Source: Entamoeba invadens IP1
Taxonomy: Eukaryota; Evosea; Mastigamoebida; Endamoebidae
Reading direction: 5' to 3'
Assembly (NCBI RefSeq): GCF_000330505.1
Contig: NW_004191835.1
Span: 223,390-253,155, forward strand
Length of the DNA stretch: 29,766 nucleotides
This document shows positions 10,589 to 19,434 of the stretch, one piece after another. How positions within the stretch are numbered: position 1 is the stretch's first letter; each line of letters starts with the position of its first letter. The notes under the pieces were generated by a model. That model was given only the letters and a program-made list of their open reading frames with translations, had not been told where the DNA came from and made no database searches. The translations under genes and the position numbers were made by a program.

Positions 10589-11167
10589 TCTAGTTATCTA
10601 AACAACTAATTTTTATTTTAGTTAAACTTTATTTTTTGTAATTGTATAAAATATATTTTGCAACAATAATTATTATGCACTAATTATAATTTAGATTGTC
10701 TAATAGTTATACTATTAACACTTTGACATAATTAATTGGTTAACACTTTAAATAAATTGAACAAAATTCAAGTGGTCTAAAAATCGGGGAAATATCGAGT
10801 TTATTAAATAAATTTCCGTTTTTGAAGAGTTAATATTATGTCCATAAACAATACACAAACCAAAAAAGGAAAATCATGAAAAATTTTATTAATATCCCTG
10901 AAAAAACAGGCCAAAACAAAAATCAGGGCGTTATTTTAAGTGTTAAGATAATTAATTGGATACATAAAACATTGAAAATAATAGAAAATATTATAATATC
11001 ATAACAAGTTTGTTAACATAATGTATCAATTAATTATGGATGAAATAAAAAATGATAAACATTCAAATTATTTTGTTTTAATAAGTGATGTTTTTAATCA
11101 AACTATTCTGCAATAAATCAACTCTCTGATCATTTAAAAAAAATCTGATAAACAAACGAATAAAATT
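10589..11167. other. Intergenic spacer
   Basis: No gene is seen. Positions 10770-10930 are less AT-rich than the surroundings and contain a short inverted pair (ccctga near 10895 and tcaggg near 10923), too small to call a structure. The final bases form an A-rich leader before the ATG at 11168. Confidence 0.4.
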
Positions 11168-12796
11168 ATGATTGATGGATTCCATTTGATTGTAATATCA
11201 CAATATTTTAAATCGATGAATGACTTTTACAATGTCGAAATGGTTTGCAAAAAATTCAATGGGACGTTACAAAAATTCCATTGTAATCCAATCCCTGTTG
11301 ATAAAACAACAATCAAACACTTTCCAAATATTGAGACACTCAATATATGGTTGGAAAAAGACGATGTTTTCGGAGTTCTAAACAAAGAACAGACACCAAC
11401 AAAAAAGTTCTTTAGGGTTGTTATATGGTTCCAAGTTTCTTATAAAACAACACAAGAAATACAGGATACAGAAGTTGTATTCAAAAATGTCTGTTATACA
11501 ATGGACGATCGAATCAAATTTGGTGATGAATCGTTCATAATTCCACCAACAATTCGTTCTTTAGGTGAAAAATGCTTTTCTGAATGCAACAAAATGAATT
11601 TGATAGATATTCCATTACGATTAAGTGGGATAGGTGCCAATTGTTTTGCACAATGTTCATCATTAAAATATATAACAATACCTCCTCTTGTATATTCATT
11701 GCCATCACATTGTTTTTTGTATTGCACATCACTCTCATCGGTTGTATTGCCAGATACAATAAAATCTTTTGGAGAATTCTGTTTTGGGTACTGTTTTTCA
11801 CTTTCAGAAATTAAGATCCCCAAAAGTATTACAAATATTGGGAAAATATGTTTTTACAATTGTTCTACACTTTCAAAAATTGAAATCGATAAAGAAGCAC
11901 AAATTAAAGTTATCGATCAAGAAACGTTTTGGAAATGCACTTCACTTCTTTCCTTTTGTATTCCTCAAAACGTCAACTCGATTGGATTTGGGTGCTTTTC
12001 GGAGTGTAGTATGTTGACTTCAATTTTATTTTCAACGAATTTAAGTTTTATTGATAATAATTGCTTTTATGGATGTAGAGCTCTTCATAACGTCACACTG
12101 CCTAATGCATTAACAAAAATAAGTGAAGAAATGTTTGGATATTGCTCACAATTATCGATTATTGAGATACCACAACGTGTTGTTGAACTTTGTTCATCAT
12201 GCTTTGAGAATTGTTCATCTCTTGTCAGCGTTAAAATACCAGATTGTGTGACGTCTATTGGACATCGTTCTTTTGCATGTTGCACTACTTTAAATGATGT
12301 ACGTTTGCCCAACAATGTAAAGATTATCGAAAGTGGCATTTTTATGAATTGTTTTTCTTTAAGTAAAATTGAAATTCCAAGCTGTGTTTCAAAAATCAAC
12401 AATTACTCTTTTTATAATTGTAATTCACTTACATCTATTGTTCTTCCAGTCGGTCTTATATGTTTGAACAAATCATGTTTTGGAAACTGTTACAATCTTG
12501 TTAAAATTGAAATGGATGAGAAATTGGAGTCTATTGGAACCTCATGTTTTGAAAATTGTAATTCTTTGAAATCAGTTATAATACCCAAAACAGTCACTTT
12601 TATTGGGAAGACGTGTTTCAAAAATTGCATTGGTTTGAGTTCTGTTGATATTAATAACGCATCCGTTGAATTGTGCCAAAATTGTTTTCAAGATTGTTGT
12701 TCTTTATGTTTAATTAACTTTAATTTTAATGAGTTAAACAAATTGAAGGCGACTTGTTTTGGTGGGTGTGTTTCTTTATTCAAACAATCAGATTAA
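11168..12796 (+). CDS. BspA-like leucine-rich repeat (LRR_5) protein, 18 Cys-framed repeats
   Basis: A 542-residue protein of the Treponema BspA/LRR_5 type that is strongly expanded in Entamoeba. Residues 1-60 form the family's N-terminal module (I.S.YF....DF.....VCKKF), followed by a linker. From about residue 125 to the end run 18 repeats of roughly 23 residues, each built on (C)F..C..L followed by a strand such as I.IP and a turn such as V..IG. Nearly every repeat keeps both cysteines, for example CFSEC, CFAQC, CFLYC and CFGYC. There is no signal peptide, as is usual for the Entamoeba family, although one E. histolytica member has been reported at the cell surface. Likely a binding or scaffold protein; its ligand is unknown. 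The start is the first ATG, after an A-rich leader. Confidence 0.9.
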   Translation: MIDGFHLIVISQYFKSMNDFYNVEMVCKKFNGTLQKFHCNPIPVDKTTIKHFPNIETLNIWLEKDDVFGVLNKEQTPTKKFFRVVIWFQVSYKTTQEIQDTEVVFKNVCYTMDDRIKFGDESFIIPPTIRSLGEKCFSECNKMNLIDIPLRLSGIGANCFAQCSSLKYITIPPLVYSLPSHCFLYCTSLSSVVLPDTIKSFGEFCFGYCFSLSEIKIPKSITNIGKICFYNCSTLSKIEIDKEAQIKVIDQETFWKCTSLLSFCIPQNVNSIGFGCFSECSMLTSILFSTNLSFIDNNCFYGCRALHNVTLPNALTKISEEMFGYCSQLSIIEIPQRVVELCSSCFENCSSLVSVKIPDCVTSIGHRSFACCTTLNDVRLPNNVKIIESGIFMNCFSLSKIEIPSCVSKINNYSFYNCNSLTSIVLPVGLICLNKSCFGNCYNLVKIEMDEKLESIGTSCFENCNSLKSVIIPKTVTFIGKTCFKNCIGLSSVDINNASVELCQNCFQDCCSLCLINFNFNELNKLKATCFGGCVSLFKQSD

Positions 12797-12919
12797 CAAA
12801 CAATTATTTTAATTTTTGTTTTTGATTTGTTTATAAATTTTAAAAATATAATTCAAATAATGTTTTTTATCAAAACAATTAAAAAATAAGTTTATAAACT
12901 GTGTTGATAAAATAACTGA

Positions 12920-12940
12920 AAATTATATAAAATAGTTTGT
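12920..12940 (+). promoter_or_regulatory. Possible TATA-like element upstream of kinase-SH2 gene
   Basis: The sequence atataaaatag lies about 70 bases before the ATG at 13001, in the short 204-base gap after the BspA gene. Its position and composition suit an Entamoeba-type TATA box. In DNA this AT-rich such motifs are common by chance, so support is weak. Confidence 0.2.
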
Positions 12941-13000
12941 TTTGTAACAACTAAATTAAAACATCAAAAATAACAAAGAGTGTCACTTCCGTCGCTCAAA

Positions 13001-14479
13001 ATGAATGCTGATGATTTGGTCTTCGAAAAATCAGAGAAAATTGGAGAAGGAAGTTGTGGTATTGTTTACAAAGGGAGTCTTCATGGTGTACCTGTTGCTA
13101 TTAAAATACCGAAAAATCCACTTGATGACAACCAAGTTGATGCTTACATCCATGAGATGCAATTAATGAATGATTCCCATGGCCCAAATGTCGTTTTATT
13201 TATTGGTCTGGTTATTTGTAATAATATTCCAATGTTTGTGACTGAATACATCAAAATGGATTTATACAAATTGGTCCACTCGCCAAGTCTCCCTTCTGAA
13301 TACGCCAAACGTGTGTTAAACACTGAATTAAAAATTGAATTGTTTTCTCAATGTTGTAAGGCTATCCAATGGCTTCACAATCAAATGAATTTGATTCACA
13401 GAAATGTCAAACCAACAAACTTTCTATTAGATGAGAACTTCAAAGTAAAAGTCTGCGACTTTGGGTTTGCAGAAATTGCCAATGAAAAGGAAAAGACGTT
13501 TGGAGGATCACCGATGTACTGCTCCCCAGAAGTGTTGAATAAAGCAACAATTTTTGGAAAGGAGATCGACATTTATTCCCTTGGAATTACAATGTGGGAA
13601 CTTTTTTACATGAAATTTCCATTTTTTGAACACCCTGAAATAGTTACTACTTACCAACTTCTCCCCGCTTTATTGAGTGGAGTTCGACCAATTTTACCAG
13701 TTACTTTAATTAAAGAAAATGAGAATAATATGAGTATGAAAAACCACTTGGAAGACATTAAAAAGACGTTTGGAAAGTTGGTTGAAGACATACCAATCGA
13801 ATTTGAAATTTTGATGGCGAAGTGTTGGGACGTAGAACCAAAGAATCGGCCTGATATTAACAATTTGGTTGATTCAGTTTATGACTTAAAATTATCAATA
13901 ATACTAAAAGATACTTCAGCGATGGGGTGGTGGAAAAAGACGTTTGAGAAAAGTGGAAGAGACAAAGAAGTGTTAGTTGACGAATTTCTTCAGCCATTGA
14001 TAAAAAGTTTTAAAATGAAAATGGATGTTGTTAATTGTTTGAAAGAAAATATTGGGGTGTCTTATGAAGTTAACTTGAAGAGATTTCAATATTTGAGTGG
14101 AACGTTTGGGAAGTTTTATAGTGACAAAAGGTTGTTCAAAAAGATGATAAAAGTATTTCAAAAAGATTGGTGGTTTGGTGTGTGTTCGAAAGACGAAGCA
14201 ATCGCAAAACTTGATGATAAAGTAGATGGTACATTTTTAGTTCGAGAAAGTTATAGTGTCGAAAACTCGCCTATTACCATCTCTAAAAGAAGTGATGGAC
14301 AACTGAAACATGTTCGAATTAACACGAAATTAAACAAAGATGGCGATGTGATTTATTCAGTTAATGCAGGGGGAAAGGAAATAACACACGACAGTTTAAC
14401 TGAAATGATTGATGCACTTATTGCACTAAGTTTCATAAAAATTGTGTGTGATCGACAAGAAATCGTATCGAAATACTGA
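13001..14479 (+). CDS. TKL-type protein kinase with C-terminal SH2 domain (HRN variant)
   Basis: A 492-residue kinase-SH2 protein resembling the SH2-kinase (Shk) architecture of amoebozoans. The kinase domain spans about 5-300: glycine loop GEGSCG (15-20), VAIK with Lys35, αC Glu near 52, DFG (153-155), SPE in the activation segment (175-177) and the F-helix Asp190. The catalytic loop reads HRNVKPTN (133-140), so the catalytic-base Asp of HRD is Asn135. An SH2 domain spans about 390-483, opening WWFG and carrying FLVRES (412-417) with phosphotyrosine-binding Arg415. It should bind phosphotyrosine at the membrane or cytoskeleton. Phosphotransfer may be lost or weak, making a pseudokinase adaptor possible. 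ATG at 13001 is the first in frame; an upstream GTG at 12980 is not a credible eukaryotic start. Confidence 0.9.
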   Translation: MNADDLVFEKSEKIGEGSCGIVYKGSLHGVPVAIKIPKNPLDDNQVDAYIHEMQLMNDSHGPNVVLFIGLVICNNIPMFVTEYIKMDLYKLVHSPSLPSEYAKRVLNTELKIELFSQCCKAIQWLHNQMNLIHRNVKPTNFLLDENFKVKVCDFGFAEIANEKEKTFGGSPMYCSPEVLNKATIFGKEIDIYSLGITMWELFYMKFPFFEHPEIVTTYQLLPALLSGVRPILPVTLIKENENNMSMKNHLEDIKKTFGKLVEDIPIEFEILMAKCWDVEPKNRPDINNLVDSVYDLKLSIILKDTSAMGWWKKTFEKSGRDKEVLVDEFLQPLIKSFKMKMDVVNCLKENIGVSYEVNLKRFQYLSGTFGKFYSDKRLFKKMIKVFQKDWWFGVCSKDEAIAKLDDKVDGTFLVRESYSVENSPITISKRSDGQLKHVRINTKLNKDGDVIYSVNAGGKEITHDSLTEMIDALIALSFIKIVCDRQEIVSKY

Positions 14480-14802
14480 AAGATATTTAATGATTTGTTA
14501 AATTTAAAATTGACACAAACAAAAAAGTCATTAATCCATTTCTAGAGTTTATCAAATTAAAAATAGATAATTGCATAACGGATAAATAATAAAAATGAAC
14601 CACTTTGATATTAAATGTTTAATAACACATTTTTTATAAATTGTATTTAGAATTAGACCATGTATAATTATTACATTTTGTTGTAATATTTAGTTAACAA
14701 TAGAATGAGCCTTTATAAAACACCTATGAAATTTTAAAACTCATTGAATCAATATAAATTAATGAAGTAATCTTTTGAATTAATAACAATAATATTTTAC
14801 TG
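14480..14802. other. Convergent intergenic spacer
   Basis: About 320 bases lie between the kinase stop and the 3' end of the minus-strand small membrane protein. It is AT-rich and presumably holds both 3' UTRs. No hairpin or RNA gene was noticed. Confidence 0.4.
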
Positions 14803-15012
14803 TTAGTATTTGTGAGATGAACTTGAAAGAGAGTTCATAAATAAACATATAACAAGAAAGAATAGCATCAGAACAAATATCAAACATATACCATCACACT
14901 TAGCAGCACCTCTTTGTAAACCTGCATACATAAGACTTCCTGCTCCAATTGTAGACCCAAAAATAAAAATAACTAAGGCTGCAGCCAATGATTGTAAAAC
15001 ACTGTAACACAT
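14803..15012 (-). CDS. Small two-helix membrane protein (69 aa)
   Basis: An ATG-started ORF encodes 69 residues with two hydrophobic segments (about 6-29 and 40-60) joined by a short polar loop (LQRGAAKCDG), then a Ser-rich tail. The first helix carries small-residue spacing GSTIGAGS. The hairpin layout faintly recalls half of a V-ATPase proteolipid, but the second helix has no acidic residue to carry a proton, so I do not assign that function. The composition differs clearly from spacer DNA, and codons for Gly, Ala and Cys are frequent, which favours a real gene. Function unknown; probably an integral membrane miniprotein. Confidence 0.6.
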   Translation of the reverse strand: MCYSVLQSLAAALVIFIFGSTIGAGSLMYAGLQRGAAKCDGICLIFVLMLFFLVICLFMNSLSSSSHKY

Positions 15013-16405
15013 TTTGGTTTTGAGTTTATATTAATTCGAGATTATATACATATCCATATCGTTTTGTTAAATTAATTATTATATTTTTATAATTACTACT
15101 TTACATCAAACAAATGTTATTTTTTTTCAAAAAAATATGCTTCATTAGACTAATCATTACCAAAAATAGATGTTTTTTTATTATTTAATACCTTTCTCAA
15201 AACAAAAAAGTGACATTTTTGGTAAATACACCATTATTAAAAAACAATTTTCTTCATAAATAACAATTATAATTGATGTGTTTTTGTAGTTGTTTTGTTA
15301 TTCAAAACACCTTTTTATTTTTAAAAATTGTTTGTATAATTTAACCAGAGGTTTACGAAATCACAATCCCAATTACCCACGTCACCATTTAATAACTAAA
15401 ATGTTCTTTTTTCTTATAAATTCGTACGTTATAATTCCACATTTTCGGTAATAATGATTTTGGGAACTGCTGTATTTAACACAAGAACTTTTTTAATGAT
15501 TAAGTTATAAATTGGTTACTTTGTTTATAAATATAAAAAATATATTTATTTGCTTAAACTCGCTGACATTCCCTATTTTATAATTATTTTGTTAATGTTT
15601 AAAATGACATGAAAGCAAAAATAATTAAAATATAACTCTCTTCAAATAATTAACATTAACAATATATAACAATTGTATTTTGAAAAACGAGAGTCGGTAT
15701 AAAAACTTAATCTACTCGATTATGAAACGTTATCTAATACCTAATGGACTAAACCAAGTAAATAATTTCGTGGGTTTTTAAATTAAACACACAGTTTCAG
15801 AAATCATAAACAAGAAGTACAACAAGATTGCCATACAATAACATTGAATTATAGTTATGTGGTTGAGTAAAAGTTATTCCGAAGTAATGAACCTTTTAAA
15901 GCAAACAAACGTCCAAATAACTATAAACTTTGGTTTGTTCTTTGAAAGAGTACATTCAATAAATTGAAAAAGTACTCCCACCAAAAAGCAAAATACTTCA
16001 AGAAAATGATTTAAAAAACTCGGTTTGTTTACAGTATTTTACGTTATTTTTTGGAAATCAAAGCATTAAATTCCACTTATTGACAAACAGTAAAAATGAA
16101 ATGACTTTGACCCCATTTATGTTTTTGGTTTTGTTATTAGAAAATAGTTTAAATTAATATTCTTTTTGTACTTCTTTCTTTTAAATATACTGTTATTTTT
16201 CCTCTTCACCTTAAAAAAAGAAGTTCAAAAAGAATAAATAAGGTTTTGGAATGAATGAGGTTTCGAAACTGGCTTTAGTTCTGAATGGGTTTTGAAATTG
16301 TTTTTATCTAGAATAAACAACTGAAATAAAGATTTATAAAAAACAAAACAAAATTTGTGTGATTTAAAAAATTATCAAAAAATATTAATGATCTAATAAT
16401 TCTAA
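15013..16405. other. Long intergenic spacer with one hairpin
   Basis: This divergent gap of nearly 1.4 kb separates the small membrane protein from the coiled-coil gene. No ORF is supported. Its one clear structure is the imperfect hairpin at 16159-16236, listed separately. Several moderately GC-containing patches (15350-15480 and 15690-15760) carry no recognised pattern. Confidence 0.4.
16159..16236. repeat. Imperfect inverted repeat / hairpin upstream of coiled-coil gene
   Basis: Arms 16159-16184 and 16212-16236 pair over about 25 positions with two mismatches and one bulge, around a loop of about 27 bases. The left arm starts tattctttttgtacttcttt and the right arm ends gaagttcaaaaagaata. 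It lies about 170 bases before the ATG of the coiled-coil protein, so it could be a regulatory or cruciform element, or a tiny MITE remnant. Confidence 0.5.
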
Positions 16406-18385
16406 ATGGAAAACCGATTTAGAGAAAATAAAATTATGGAAGAAATCATAAATGCTCAACAAAAATGTGAAAATGCAATTAAAGAATCTTTACGTCTAAC
16501 AGAAATTCTCCAATCACAAGACGTGCAACCATCTGTATTGATTCCTAATTTGAAAATAAAAAAAGAACGACTTCACCAACTTGTTACGCGCTTCCAATCA
16601 ATGAAATTTTTAAATTCAAAAACCAATGAAATTCCACAACAGCAAATTGTTTCTGATATTAACACAAAAATATTTAAAACGACTCAGTGTGTGTATTCAC
16701 GTGGTGCTCCAGAAATGTTGAAACATACACAATCAGAGCACACGCCCAAAGTAGCCAAAAGTGAACAGAAAATGGAAAAACAAGAAAAAGAAATTAAAGG
16801 GGGGATTGAAAAGGGGGAAGAGATGACTAAATTATTTGAATCTAAAACTGATAAGACGAAAGACCAACAACAAGAAGGAGAAAAAGAAGAAACACAAATG
16901 ATGATCAAAAAACTTGAAGAGGAAAAACAACAATTGGCTATAAAAATAGATGAAATTGAACACAATAAAAATGAACTTCTGATGAAAGTTGATGAACTTC
17001 AAAAAGAAAAGGATGAACAAATGGTTAATACACAAAAAGAGAAAGAAGTCATTGAAAAGAAAGTTGGAGAATTTGAAAATCAAATAAAGTTACTACAAAA
17101 AAAAGTTGAGAACTTGGAACATGACAAAAAACTACTAATTAATCAAATTGAAGAAGTGAAAAACGAGAAAGAACTACTTCAAAAGAAGTTGGAAGAGCAA
17201 CAAACGCTACACGAGCAAACTGAAAGTGAACGGATTGCATCTTTAAAGGAGAATAGTAAACAACAAATCTGTCGATTAGAACAACAAGTTGAAAGTGAAA
17301 AGAAGGAGAAAACAAAGCAAATTGAATTCAATCAAACGATTCAAAAAGAAAGAGATGTTTTGATGGATAAAAACAAAGATCTCACACATAAAATTACTGA
17401 GGCGGACAAAAATATTCAAATTTTTAAATTCCAAATTGATGAATTTCAAATGAAAATCAAGGAATTAAGCGGGAAGAAAGACGAAAATGGCGACAAAGAA
17501 AATATGTACAGAAAAGAAGTCGAAAAAATGCAACAAACAATCGAAACGTATCAACTAGAAATACAAAAATTAAAAGAAGAAGCCGAGAAACAAAATTATA
17601 CAATCAACACATTATCGAAAGAAAATCTAAAAATGCTTAATAAGATCACTTACGAGTTCCAGGAAAAATATAACCTAAATTTAACAATCAGCGGACTTCG
17701 CAAGGAAAAAGGAGAATTACACAATCGATGCGATCAACTCAAAACGGACAAAGAAGAAATGGAACTGACAATTGATGATATGTATAATGAGTGTTATCGT
17801 TTAAACGGTGAGATCGAAAAACACAAAAAACAAATTGAAGAATTAAAAGAACAAGTTGAAAGTGAAAAGAAGGAGAAAACAAAGCAAATTGAATTAAACC
17901 AAAAAATCGGAAAGGAAAGAGATATTTTAACAAATACAAACAAAAATCTCACACAGAAAATGAGAGATGAAGAAGTCAAAAAATATAATGATTTGGTCAA
18001 TAGCGAAGATACACAGAAAATGCATTCAAATGAAATTTACTTGACAATTGAAGAAGTGTACAGTGGGTGCCAAAAGATGATCACAACACATTCTTCTAAA
18101 GGCACCGAAGTTGTGGTTCTTGTCATATTAGATAAAGGAATCAAAGAAGGGGAAGTCATCGAAATTGATAATGTAAATTATGTTGTAAAGTATATAGAAC
18201 ACCCATATTTGTCAAGAAGAGGAGATGACTTGGTTGTGAATAAAAGTGTTTTTATTACAAATGGGGTCAGACACCCAGCCTCTTCTAGAGTTTTGATGAA
18301 GAATGAGTGTCAAACACTTTTGAGTTTGAAAGGGTTCACAGAGCAAGGGAAAACATTGTTCGATGATGGATCTGTAACATGTTAA
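16406..18385 (+). CDS. Long coiled-coil protein with C-terminal DnaJ-C-like domain
   Basis: A 659-residue protein without signal peptide or membrane helix. Residues about 1-90 are mildly helical. Residues about 110-540 are a Lys/Glu/Gln-rich coiled coil with heptad spacing. Residues 542-659 look like the substrate-binding C-terminal domain of DnaJ/Hsp40: NEIYLTIEEVYSGCQKMI, an acidic-basic strand, GIKEGEVIEIDNVNYVVK, then HPYLSRRGDDLVV, matching the family's K.G...G....I....Y.V.....HP.F.R.GDDL order. No J domain (HPD motif) and no zinc repeat are present, so it cannot activate Hsp70 in the usual way. I infer a structural or chaperone-scaffold role. A 45-base identity within the coil (17284-17328 and 17851-17895) shows internal duplication in phase with the reading frame. 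The start is an ATG after an A-rich stretch. Confidence 0.75.
   Translation: MENRFRENKIMEEIINAQQKCENAIKESLRLTEILQSQDVQPSVLIPNLKIKKERLHQLVTRFQSMKFLNSKTNEIPQQQIVSDINTKIFKTTQCVYSRGAPEMLKHTQSEHTPKVAKSEQKMEKQEKEIKGGIEKGEEMTKLFESKTDKTKDQQQEGEKEETQMMIKKLEEEKQQLAIKIDEIEHNKNELLMKVDELQKEKDEQMVNTQKEKEVIEKKVGEFENQIKLLQKKVENLEHDKKLLINQIEEVKNEKELLQKKLEEQQTLHEQTESERIASLKENSKQQICRLEQQVESEKKEKTKQIEFNQTIQKERDVLMDKNKDLTHKITEADKNIQIFKFQIDEFQMKIKELSGKKDENGDKENMYRKEVEKMQQTIETYQLEIQKLKEEAEKQNYTINTLSKENLKMLNKITYEFQEKYNLNLTISGLRKEKGELHNRCDQLKTDKEEMELTIDDMYNECYRLNGEIEKHKKQIEELKEQVESEKKEKTKQIELNQKIGKERDILTNTNKNLTQKMRDEEVKKYNDLVNSEDTQKMHSNEIYLTIEEVYSGCQKMITTHSSKGTEVVVLVILDKGIKEGEVIEIDNVNYVVKYIEHPYLSRRGDDLVVNKSVFITNGVRHPASSRVLMKNECQTLLSLKGFTEQGKTLFDDGSVTC
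17284..17328 (+). repeat. Intragenic repeat, unit 1
   Basis: These 45 bases, encoding QVESEKKEKTKQIE, are identical to 17851-17895. Weaker similarity continues for about 65 more bases. The offset is 567 bases, exactly 189 codons, so the duplication keeps coiled-coil phase. Confidence 0.8.
17851..17895 (+). repeat. Intragenic repeat, unit 2
   Basis: Second copy of the 45-base segment at 17284-17328. Identity across synonymous sites suggests recent duplication or gene conversion rather than protein-level convergence. Confidence 0.8.
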
Positions 18386-19009
18386 ATTACTTTCAATAAT
18401 TAAGTTTCAATGTTGTTCGAATAGTTTATAATTCCATTTATTAAATACATGTAAACCAAACTGGTTTTAAATAAAATAATATATTATTCATTTTACTTTG
18501 AAGCCATTTTAATGCTTTTCATTGAATCATTGAACTTACAAAATAATCATAATTTAATTGATATCGGTTTTAAATGTGTATACGCTTTTATTATTTATTG
18601 AAATGTGACTAATAAATCAATATATAAACTGCTCATCTAATTATTTATAGTATGTAATGTAATAAGCTATGTAGTTTGAGATATTTATTTAATAAATTCA
18701 AAATTACTTTTTGGCAATAAATTTTTTTAAACACCAATTTCAAAAACAAAATTAAATATAACAGATTTTAACTACGTTTTAGTTGATTACTTCTTCATTC
18801 AAAATGAAAATAAATTTTTTTATAATTTTTGTTTATGTTATCACCATATGTACAACTATGTTGCTGATGGATTTAATTCAAAAGCAATTGATAAACATTT
18901 TTTATTTTTTTGTAAATAAATAAACATTTTTGTTTAAATTAATAAGGAGATTTTATTGTTACAGATAATTGTTTGTGTAACAACTTTTAGTAATAATTAA
19001 TAATACTTA
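18386..19009. other. Intergenic spacer
   Basis: AT-rich, with no supported gene. A short hydrophobic reading at about 18804-18921 (from an ATG near 18804) is too small and biased to call. Confidence 0.4.
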
Positions 19010-19050
19010 CAGTCATGCGAAAAAGCTGTCGCGTTTGGAAAAACCTGTCT
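19010..19050 (+). repeat. Left terminal inverted repeat of MITE
   Basis: 41 bases, exact reverse complement of 19224-19264, preceded by TA. Confidence 0.9.
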
Positions 19051-19223
19051 TGAAAAAATATTTTATAGTAAATTTATAATTACTTACTATACAGTATAGC
19101 TTCTATTCGATTTATTTGCAGGGTCATTTCACAAAAATCGAATAAAAATATTCGGCATTTCCAAATAACATTTTCTATTTCAGATCATTTGTTTATAGTA
19201 CTAGAATAGTTCATTACCACCCG

Positions 19224-19264
19224 AGACAGGTTTTTCCAAACGCGACAGCTTTTTCGCATGACTG
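19224..19264 (-). repeat. Right terminal inverted repeat of MITE
   Basis: 41 bases, exact reverse complement of 19010-19050, followed by TA. Confidence 0.9.
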
Positions 19265-19434
19265 TAAATTTATTAATCGTTTTTTGGTTCGATAAATAAA
19301 CTGATCTTCAATGAGATACTTAATTTGTTTCATATAATTATGTTCTTGTTGATAATTCTCCAAAGTTTTACATTAAAATAAGTGTCAAGGATAAGTGTTT
19401 GAGTGTGTAAACTAATAATTTCATTTAACTGAAA

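Larger units (their letters stand above)
19010..19264. mobile_element. Mariner-like MITE, 255 bp
   Basis: Perfect 41-base terminal inverted repeats (19010-19050 and 19224-19264) start cagtcatgcgaaaaagctgt and end in the exact complement. The element is flanked on both sides by TA (19008-19009 and 19265-19266), the target-site duplication of Tc1/mariner transposons, and its ends begin CAGT as in that group. The interior (about 173 bases) is AT-rich and cannot encode a transposase, so it is non-autonomous. Identical arms imply recent mobility. It lies about 170 bases upstream of the surface-protein ATG and could affect its expression. Confidence 0.9.

Noticed and set aside
12980..13000. N-terminal extension of the kinase from GTG 12980
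   Set aside because: GTG is not a normal eukaryotic start; ATG 13001 begins a complete kinase domain.
14803..15012. V-ATPase or F-ATPase proteolipid subunit
   Set aside because: Only the two-helix shape fits; the second helix has no acidic residue and the protein is half the length of a V-type subunit.
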